DNA from: Lysobacter sp. K5869
GTDB taxonomy: Bacteria > Pseudomonadota > Gammaproteobacteria > Xanthomonadales > Xanthomonadaceae
Assembly (NCBI RefSeq): GCF_018847975.1
Contig: NZ_CP072597.1
Span: forward strand, 4,937,001 to 5,001,000
Direction: 5' to 3'
DNA length: 64,000 nucleotides
The notes under the pieces are model-generated. The model was given only the letters and a program-made list of their open reading frames with translations. It had not been told where the DNA came from and did not search any database. Of this stretch, positions 58,704 to 64,000 are shown one piece after another (position 1 is the first letter of the stretch; each line of letters opens with the position of its first letter). The translations under genes and the position numbers were made by a program.

Positions 58704-58833
58704 GGATGTTGCTCCTCCCGTGAGGGGTTTTTCGATGGGATAGTCTAATGGAATCGGGATGTTTCGCGAGACCGGCCCCCGGCATCGTCGAAACCCCTTT
58801 GGGTTCAATCGCTTACTAGCCTACGTCAAGGCT

Positions 58834-59580
58834 TTACGGCATGTACATGCCGCCGTTGACGTGCAGCGTTTCGCCGGTGATGTAGCCGGCCCCGGGGCCG
58901 GCCAGGAACGCCACCGCGCGGGCGATGTCGGCCGGTTCGCCGAAGCGGCCCAGCGCGATCTGGTCGAACATGGCCTTCTTCGCGTCCTCGGGCAGGTCGC
59001 GGGTCATGTCGGTGTCGATGAAGCCGGGCGCGACGACGTTCACGGTCACGCCGCGGCTGCCGATCTCGCGCGCCAGCGATTTGCTGAAGGCGATCACGCC
59101 GGCCTTGGCGGCGGCGTAGTTGGCCTGCCCCGGATTGCCGGTCACGCCGACCACCGAGGCGATGTTGATGATGCGGCCCTTGCGCGCCTTCATCATCGAG
59201 CGCATCACCGCCTTGCTGGTGCGGTAGACGCTGCTGAGATTGGTGTCGAGGATGGCTTGCCAGTCCTCGTCCTTCATGCGCAGGAGCAGGTTGTCGCGGG
59301 TGATGCCGGCGTTGTTGACCAAGATCGAGATCGCGCCGATCTCCTTGGCCACCGCGTCGAGCAGCGATTCGACCGAGGCCGGGTCGGCCACGTTCAACAC
59401 GCGGCCGTGGCCGCCGTGCGCGGCCAGGCGCTCGCCGATGGCGGCGGCGCCGGATTCGCTGGTGGCGGTGCCGATCACGGTCGCGCCCTGCGCGGCCAGT
59501 TCGTCGGCGATCGCCGCGCCGATGCCGCGGCTGGCGCCGGTGACCAGCGCGATTTCGCCCGAAAGCGGGGTCGTGCTCAT
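58834..59580 (-). CDS. fabG: 3-oxoacyl-[ACP] reductase
   Basis: 248-residue short-chain dehydrogenase reducing beta-ketoacyl-ACP with NADPH. TGASRGIG cofactor loop, NNAGI, catalytic Ser/Tyr/Lys (IASVVG; GQANYAAAKAG) and the C-terminal PGPGAGYITGETLHVNGGMY. ATG 59580 is chosen over GTG 59589 because GGAG lies eight bases before it. Lies 130 bases upstream of acpP. Confidence 0.96.
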   Translation of the reverse strand: MSTTPLSGEIALVTGASRGIGAAIADELAAQGATVIGTATSESGAAAIGERLAAHGGHGRVLNVADPASVESLLDAVAKEIGAISILVNNAGITRDNLLLRMKDEDWQAILDTNLSSVYRTSKAVMRSMMKARKGRIINIASVVGVTGNPGQANYAAAKAGVIAFSKSLAREIGSRGVTVNVVAPGFIDTDMTRDLPEDAKKAMFDQIALGRFGEPADIARAVAFLAGPGAGYITGETLHVNGGMYMP

Positions 59581-59740
59581 GTGTCTCACTCCGTAGTGCT
59601 GGCTCGTGGTTGCGCCGCCGTTGCAGACCGCCGCGTCCTGCGACCCCGCCGGGCGCTGGGCCCGGGCGCGGCCAGCCTACAGGCTGGGGCGGCGGTTGAG
59701 TAGCGAGCGCGGGGCGAAGGTGCGGCCGTCGATTAAGGAC

Positions 59741-60682
59741 TCAGCGCCACTCGGCCAGGGCGGCTTCGAACTCCGCCGGGGTGCCGATGGCGCGGCCGTC
59801 GATGGACTTGTCGATGCGCTTGATCAGGCCGGTCAGCACCTTGCCCGGGCCGCACTCGGCGGCGCGCTGCGCGCCGTGCGCGGCCAGCGCCTGCACGCAG
59901 GCGGTCCACTGCACCGGCAGATACAGCTGGCGCACCAGCGCCTCGCGGATCGCCTCGACGCTGGCGTGGACCTGGGCGTCGACGTTCTGCACCACCGGCA
60001 GCGACGGCACGCGCCAATCCAGCCCGGCCATGGCTTCGGCCAGGCGGTTGGCGGCTTCGCGCATCAGCGGGGTGTGCGAGGGCACGCTGACGGCCAGCTT
60101 GACCGCCTTGCGCACGCCGGCTTCGGCCAGCCGGGTCAGCGCCTTGTCGACCGCCGCGGCGTGGCCGCCGATGACGATCTGACCAGGCGAGTTGTAGTTG
60201 GCCGGCACCACGACCTCGCTGCCGGACACGGCCTGGCAGATCTCCTCGACCAGGGCGTCCTCGGCGCCGAGCACGGCGGCCATCGCGCCGACCCCGGCCG
60301 GGGCCGCGTCCTGCATCAGCTGGCCGCGCAGGCGCACCAGATGCGCGCCGTCGCGCAGCGACAGCGCGCCGGCGGCGACCAGCGCGGTGTATTCGCCGAG
60401 ACTGTGGCCGGCCAGCAGCGCCGGTTGCGCGCCACCCTGGGCCTGCCACAGTCGCCACACCGCGACCCCGGCGGCGAGCAGCGCCGGCTGGGTGTATTCG
60501 GTGCGGTTGAGCATCTCTTCCGGGCCGCCCTGGCTGAGCGCCCACAAATCGACGCCGGCGCCGTCGCTGGCTTCGGCGAAAGCGTCGCGGACGCTAGCGT
60601 GCAGTTCCGACAACTCGGCCAACATGCCCAACGATTGCGAGCCCTGGCCCGGAAACACGAAAGAAAGTCGCTGGTCGCTCAC
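59741..60682 (-). CDS. fabD: Malonyl-CoA:ACP transacylase
   Basis: 313 residues. Transfers malonyl from CoA to ACP. FVFPGQGSQSLGM, nucleophile Ser94 in AGHSLGEYTA, active-site His in VSVPSHTPLMREAA, and ECGPGKVLTGLIKRI. The GTG start at 60682 (VSDQRLSFVFPGQGSQ) gives the normal N-terminus; the frame runs upstream to 60835 without family similarity. No good ribosome binding site is visible. Upstream is a 433-base gap to fabH. Confidence 0.95.
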   Translation of the reverse strand: MSDQRLSFVFPGQGSQSLGMLAELSELHASVRDAFAEASDGAGVDLWALSQGGPEEMLNRTEYTQPALLAAGVAVWRLWQAQGGAQPALLAGHSLGEYTALVAAGALSLRDGAHLVRLRGQLMQDAAPAGVGAMAAVLGAEDALVEEICQAVSGSEVVVPANYNSPGQIVIGGHAAAVDKALTRLAEAGVRKAVKLAVSVPSHTPLMREAANRLAEAMAGLDWRVPSLPVVQNVDAQVHASVEAIREALVRQLYLPVQWTACVQALAAHGAQRAAECGPGKVLTGLIKRIDKSIDGRAIGTPAEFEAALAEWR

Positions 60683-61115
60683 ACGCACTGCCGTATCGGT
60701 TGGAAGCGCGCATGATAAAGGCGAAAAGTGGCGAGCGTCTGTACTCGGCGGTACGGCGTCACAGCGCGTCGCAATGTGACGCGAGCGGCTGTGCGGGATC
60801 GGCGGTTTCGGCGGCGCCGACGAACGGCGATTCAAACGTTGGCTTGAATCCGGTTCGCTTGTTTTGGCGGATAAAAAAGCTGCTGCGGGTGCGGAACATC
60901 GCTTGCGTCGCGCACGCGGGTTCGCGGTCGCAGCTTACGCAGCGCCTACCGGCGGATGAGCGTTGTCGCGGCGATCGTGCGAATACGAAAACGGCCGCGG
61001 GGCAACCCGCGGCCGTTCGTCGTGTGTCGTTTTTCCGCGCGGCTCAGCGAATGAATTCGCTGGCCCGCGATGAGTACGCCGCCCCGCGAGGAACGGACGC
61101 CCCGTCAAAACACGC
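60683..61115. other. Intergenic region between fabH and fabD
   Basis: 433 bases with no gene I can support. It contains the fabH terminator (60990-61017) and a half GTAG-REP-like copy (TCGCAGCTTACGCAGCGCCTAC near 60928-60949, given here as degenerate). A promoter for fabD is expected but not resolved. Confidence 0.6.
60990..61017 (-). terminator. Terminator after fabH
   Basis: Stem AACGGCCGCGGG/CCCGCGGCCGTT with GCAA loop, about 100 bases after fabH on the minus strand, followed by TTCG. Strong stem, weak T-tract. Confidence 0.65.
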
Positions 61116-62096
61116 TCAGTAGCGCAGCAGCGCCGAACCCCAAGTGAAACCGCCGCCGAAGGCTTCCAGCAGCAGCAACTGGCCGCGCTGCACCTTGCCC
61201 GAGCGCACCGCTTCGTCCAGCGCCAGCGGCACCGAGCCCGAGGAGGTGTTGCCGTGCTTGTCGACGGTGACGATCACCCGCTCCATCGGCATGTCCAGGC
61301 GCTTGGCCGTGGCTTCGATGATGCGCAGGTTGGCCTGATGCGGAATCAGCCAATCGATCTCGTGGCGGTCCAGGCCGTTGGCTTCCAGGGTCTCCTCGAC
61401 CACCGAGTCCAGCGCCTTGACCGCGTGCTTGAACACTTCGTTGCCGGTCATCAGCACGCGCACGCCGGCGTTGTGCTCTTCCGGCTTGAAGCCGGCCGAG
61501 ACGCCGACCGGGTTCCACAGCAGTTCCTTCTTGCCGCCGTCGGCGTGCAAGTGGGTGCTGAGGATGCCGGTCTCGCTGTCGGCCTTGAGCACCACCGCGC
61601 CGGCGCCGTCGCCGAACAGCACGCAGGTGGAGCGGTCGGTCCAGTCGAGCATGCGGGTCAGGGTTTCCGACCCCACCACGAGCACGGTCTTGGCCGCGCC
61701 GGACTGGATGAACTTGTCGGCCACGGTCAGCGCGTAGACGAAGCCCGAGCAGGCCGCGTTGACGTCGAAGGCCGGGCAGCCGTTGGCGCCCAGGCGGTGC
61801 TGCAGCAGGCAGGCGCTGGACGGGAAGATCAGGTCCGGGGTGGTGGTGCCCAGGACGATCAGATCGATCTCCTCGGGCTGCACGCCGGCGGCTTCGAGCG
61901 CGCGCAGCGAGGCCTGGTAGGCGAGGTCGACGGTGGTTTCGCCTTCGGCGGCGACGTGGCGCTGGCGGATGCCGGTGCGGGTCCGGATCCATTCGTCGCT
62001 GGTCTCGACCCGTTGGGCGAGCTCTTCGTTGGTCACCACCTGAGCCGGCAGGTAGCTGCCGGTGCCCGCGATCCGGGCGTAAATCCGATCTGTCAT
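61116..62096 (-). CDS. fabH: 3-oxoacyl-[ACP] synthase III (KAS III)
   Basis: 326-residue initiating condensing enzyme joining an acyl-CoA primer with malonyl-ACP. Catalytic Cys116 ([13 protein letters not shown]), His253 ([12 protein letters not shown]) and Asn283 (KHGNTSSGS). ATG 62096 ([17 protein letters not shown]) has GGAG upstream; the longer frame to 62240 is leader. In Lysobacter, branched-chain fatty acids are abundant, so the primer is likely a branched acyl-CoA (inference). plsX, often located between rpmF and fabH, is not present here. Confidence 0.96.
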   Translation of the reverse strand: MTDRIYARIAGTGSYLPAQVVTNEELAQRVETSDEWIRTRTGIRQRHVAAEGETTVDLAYQASLRALEAAGVQPEEIDLIVLGTTTPDLIFPSSACLLQHRLGANGCPAFDVNAACSGFVYALTVADKFIQSGAAKTVLVVGSETLTRMLDWTDRSTCVLFGDGAGAVVLKADSETGILSTHLHADGGKKELLWNPVGVSAGFKPEEHNAGVRVLMTGNEVFKHAVKALDSVVEETLEANGLDRHEIDWLIPHQANLRIIEATAKRLDMPMERVIVTVDKHGNTSSGSVPLALDEAVRSGKVQRGQLLLLEAFGGGFTWGSALLRY

Positions 62097-62358
62097 CACC
62101 GCTCCGCGGAATGGCCGGGGCGGCCTGCGCAAAGGCGGCGTCGCGAACGCGCGCGCACCCGCAGGCCATCGAGAAACAGGACCGCCAGCGCGAAGCTGGC
62201 GGAAAACGAAGCCGCGGCGGCCGCAGGTCTGTTGTCGCACGGACTCGCCACGAGGGCGGTCCGACCGGTGCCGGCGCGATGTCGGGCGACATCCTCCGCC
62301 GGCCCAGATCGCGGCGACGCGCGCCTAAGCCAGCGCGCGCCGCGGCGGGCCGGGAGGA

Positions 62359-62553
62359 TTACTCCTCGTCGGCGACGCGCGACTTGGTGTCGATCACCTT
62401 CTTGCCGCGGTAGTAGCCGTCGGCGGTGACGTGGTGGCGGATGTGGGTCTCGCCGGTGGTCGGGTCGGTGGCCAGCTGCTTGCTGGACAGCGCATCGTGC
62501 GAACGGCGCTGGCCGCGACGGGACGGGGTGACGCGGGACTTCTGAACGGCCAT
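62359..62553 (-). CDS. rpmF: 50S ribosomal protein L32
   Basis: 64 residues starting [20 protein letters not shown]. No zinc-binding cysteines, so the Cys-minus form of L32. It lies downstream of the yceD gene (145 bases) and 262 bases upstream of fabH, the conserved yceD-rpmF-fab order. ATG 62553. Confidence 0.97.
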   Translation of the reverse strand: MAVQKSRVTPSRRGQRRSHDALSSKQLATDPTTGETHIRHHVTADGYYRGKKVIDTKSRVADEE

Positions 62554-62698
62554 GGTCTTGCTCCGGAAAAGCGGTGGAAACCTGAGGTGGATAGCGAAAG
62601 CCCGATTAGCAGGACTCGCTCGATGCCTGCAGGTCGGAGTTGGAACTGGATATTGTGAAGCAAACGCGCGGGATTTCCGAATCCGGAGGATCGCGCGC

Positions 62699-63223
62699 TC
62701 AGTTGTTCTTCTTCAGCGACGACAACACCGCGAACGGGTTGACGGCGTCCTGCTCGGCCGCGGGGGCCGGCCAGTCGCGCTCGACCGCCTCGCTGCCGGG
62801 CGCCATCGGCACCACCGGGACGGCGAGGATCAGCTCGTCCTCGACCAGCTCGGTCGGCTGCAGCATGCCGTCTTCGGGCATCAGCAGCGGCTCGTAGCCG
62901 GGCGACAACGCGGCTTCGTCGGCCTCGTCGCGGATCAGCCCGAGACGCTGGACGATCTGCACCGGCAGCAGGAACCGCTCCAGCGAGCGCTGGCACAGCA
63001 ACGGCAGTTCGGCGTCGATCTTCAGCTCGGCGTAGGGCACCTGCAGCTCGTCGGTATCGAAATCCAGCGAGAACCGGACTTCGCCGTCGGTGTCGTGCAG
63101 CAAACCCGCCAGGCGGGACAGCGCCGACAACGGCAGACGGCCTTCCACGCCGCGCCGTGCCGCCACCAGGCGCCAGGCATCCAGGACTTCGGGCACCCGC
63201 CCAGGTGGCACTTCGGCTGACAT
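62699..63223 (-). CDS. yceD: YceD/DUF177 protein (23S rRNA accumulation protein)
   Basis: 174 residues. DUF177 pattern: [60 protein letters not shown], and an acidic C-terminal half ([20 protein letters not shown]) ending [13 protein letters not shown]. Homologues are linked to 23S rRNA accumulation and always sit next to rpmF. ATG 63223 is only ten bases from the -10 box of a strong promoter, so the message should be almost leaderless; the frame upstream to 63280 includes that promoter. Confidence 0.93.
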   Translation of the reverse strand: MSAEVPPGRVPEVLDAWRLVAARRGVEGRLPLSALSRLAGLLHDTDGEVRFSLDFDTDELQVPYAELKIDAELPLLCQRSLERFLLPVQIVQRLGLIRDEADEAALSPGYEPLLMPEDGMLQPTELVEDELILAVPVVPMAPGSEAVERDWPAPAAEQDAVNPFAVLSSLKKNN

Positions 63224-63233
63224 AAGCCGCGAA

Positions 63234-63262
63234 ATGGTAGAGACCGCGCGGGGCGCTGTCAA
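63234..63262 (-). promoter_or_regulatory. Sigma-70 promoter of yceD-rpmF-fab cluster
   Basis: On the minus strand: perfect -35 TTGACA (63257-63262), 17-base spacer, -10 TACCAT (63234-63239). The -10 ends ten bases before the yceD ATG, so transcription should begin about four bases before the start codon. Confidence 0.85.
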
Positions 63263-63362
63263 ACCATTGTCAAATCGCAAGTCCCGGGCCGGTCAGGGAT
63301 TTGCCCCTGGCCGGCCCGCACGTGCAGACTGCCCGGCCTCGACCCCCGCCATCGGCCCGGCC

Positions 63363-63719
63363 GTGACCCTCGTCCTATTAATGTTTCTGACCACGGTGGC
63401 TGCCGCTGCCCTGATCGCCGCCCTGCTGTACCGGCCGCTGCGCCGCCAGCGCGCGGTGCGCGAGGTGCTCGACGCCGCCGACGCCCTGGAGGCGCGGCTG
63501 CGCACCGCCCGCGCCGAAATCGAGGCGGTGGCCGGCGACGAGGGCCGCGACCCGGTCGGCGAGGCCATGCGCGAGATGCTGCGCCAGCGCCTGTGGCTGC
63601 GCGACCACGGCCGCCAGGCCAGTCTGAGCCAGCTCGGCGAGGTCCGCGCCTCGATCGACGCCGCGCGCGGCCGGATCGAGCAGCAGTTGGTCCAGATCGA
63701 GCAAGCCCGGCTGAATTGA
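63363..63719 (+). CDS. Small membrane-anchored coiled-coil protein
   Basis: 118 residues. N-terminal hydrophobic helix (TLVLLMFLTTVAAAALIAAL) then a basic turn (YRPLRRQRAVREV) and a long Ala/Glu/Arg heptad-rich helix (about 35-118), with a break at GDEGRDPVGEAM. Family not recognised. The GTG 63363 start is the best guess (ATG 63381 is the alternative, 112 residues); neither has a clear ribosome binding site. Divergent from yceD, upstream of maf. Function unknown. Confidence 0.65.
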   Translation: MTLVLLMFLTTVAAAALIAALLYRPLRRQRAVREVLDAADALEARLRTARAEIEAVAGDEGRDPVGEAMREMLRQRLWLRDHGRQASLSQLGEVRASIDAARGRIEQQLVQIEQARLN

Positions 63720-63867
63720 GGAGCGAGGAGTGAGCAAAAGCTTGCGCTCGCCCCTGAGTCCCACGGCTCCGCCGATCCTCGCCTCCGCCTCCTTCTGATT
63801 CAGAAAGCGGCGCTAGAGAAGCGAGCACCCCGCTTTCGCTCGCTCCTCACCGCTCACTCCTGGCCCC

Positions 63868-64000
63868 ATGACCTCGCTCATCCTCGCCTCCACCTCCCGC
63901 TACCGCCGCGAACTGCTCGAACGCCTGCGCCTGCCGTTCGACGTCGCCCGCCCCGACACCGACGAGACCCCGCGCGACGGCGAGGCGCCGGCCGCGCTGG
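63868..64000 (+). CDS. Maf/YceF-family nucleotide pyrophosphatase, 5' end only
   Basis: 44 codons before the window edge: [20 protein letters not shown] then [20 protein letters not shown]. The [13 protein letters not shown] loop is the Maf substrate-binding motif and ASTSRYRR matches YceF (7-methyl-GTP pyrophosphatase) best. Next to yceD-rpmF, its usual neighbourhood. The Maf catalytic Asp lies off the window. Confidence 0.85.
   Translation, partial: MTSLILASTSRYRRELLERLRLPFDVARPDTDETPRDGEAPAAL

Overview
The window is very GC-rich, gene-dense chromosome from a Lysobacter species (Gammaproteobacteria, Xanthomonadales/Lysobacterales). The strongest clue is a complete preproprotein of alpha-lytic protease (24717-25910, minus strand). 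Its 397-residue length and 198-residue mature domain match the Lysobacter enzymogenes enzyme as I remember it, with only about ten mature-domain differences. The fab, lep, rpoE/mucD and pilZ-holB-tmk gene orders and the GTAG-type REP palindromes also fit this group. I see no tRNA, rRNA, CRISPR, prophage or transposase gene.

Layout. 1-7.1 kb (minus strand): two paralogous secreted subtilisin-like S8 proteases, the first cut by the window edge, enclose a YadA-type trimeric autotransporter adhesin with a short collagen-like stretch. 7.2-9.2 kb: ispG and a PAP2 phosphatase. 9.5-14.1 kb (plus): xseA, a ThDP enzyme of the acetolactate synthase family, and an aldehyde dehydrogenase. 14.4-24.6 kb: a von Willebrand A lipoprotein, a GAF-GAF-GGDEF-EAL c-di-GMP protein (minus), then a plus-strand run of ECF sigma factor, membrane partner, YigZ, MsbA-like ABC half-transporter and a small exported protein. 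24.7-29.6 kb (minus): alpha-lytic protease, a small membrane protein, a DUF1877 protein, an L,D-transpeptidase and an AidB-like acyl-CoA dehydrogenase. 29.9-38.3 kb (minus): cold-shock protein, methylthioinosine phosphorylase, hpt, nagZ, a CYTH protein, rlmD, and a YdbL/YdbH pair. A receiver-Hpt protein diverges from the latter.

39.7-49.3 kb (minus) holds housekeeping and envelope-stress genes read in the order rpoE, anti-sigma factor, mucD/degP, lepA, lepB, DUF4845, rnc, era, recO. These couple sigma-E signalling, periplasmic protein quality control and protein export to RNA processing. 49.6-51.7 kb (plus) is a FadB/FadJ-type beta-oxidation enzyme. 52.7-63.2 kb (minus) is a long fatty-acid/envelope cluster transcribed yceD, rpmF, fabH, fabD, fabG, acpP, fabF, pabC, mltG, tmk, holB, pilZ, with many 4-base ATGA overlaps in its distal half. 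It is headed by a near-consensus promoter that predicts an almost leaderless yceD transcript. A small membrane/coiled-coil gene and the start of a maf gene diverge from it.

The spaces between operons are rich in repeats: a GTCATTCC palindromic family (with a 31-bp tandem expansion near 39.3 kb), GTAG/SMAG-like REP pairs, a 15-bp minisatellite of 12 units at 33.7 kb, and a 600-bp element at 51.8-52.4 kb made of two roughly 200-bp inverted arms around a REP pair. No complete novel defence or metabolic island is visible. The most unusual items are the protease-adhesin-protease cassette, a TonB-receptor-like VTGSR motif in two non-receptor envelope proteins, and the nested inverted-repeat element.
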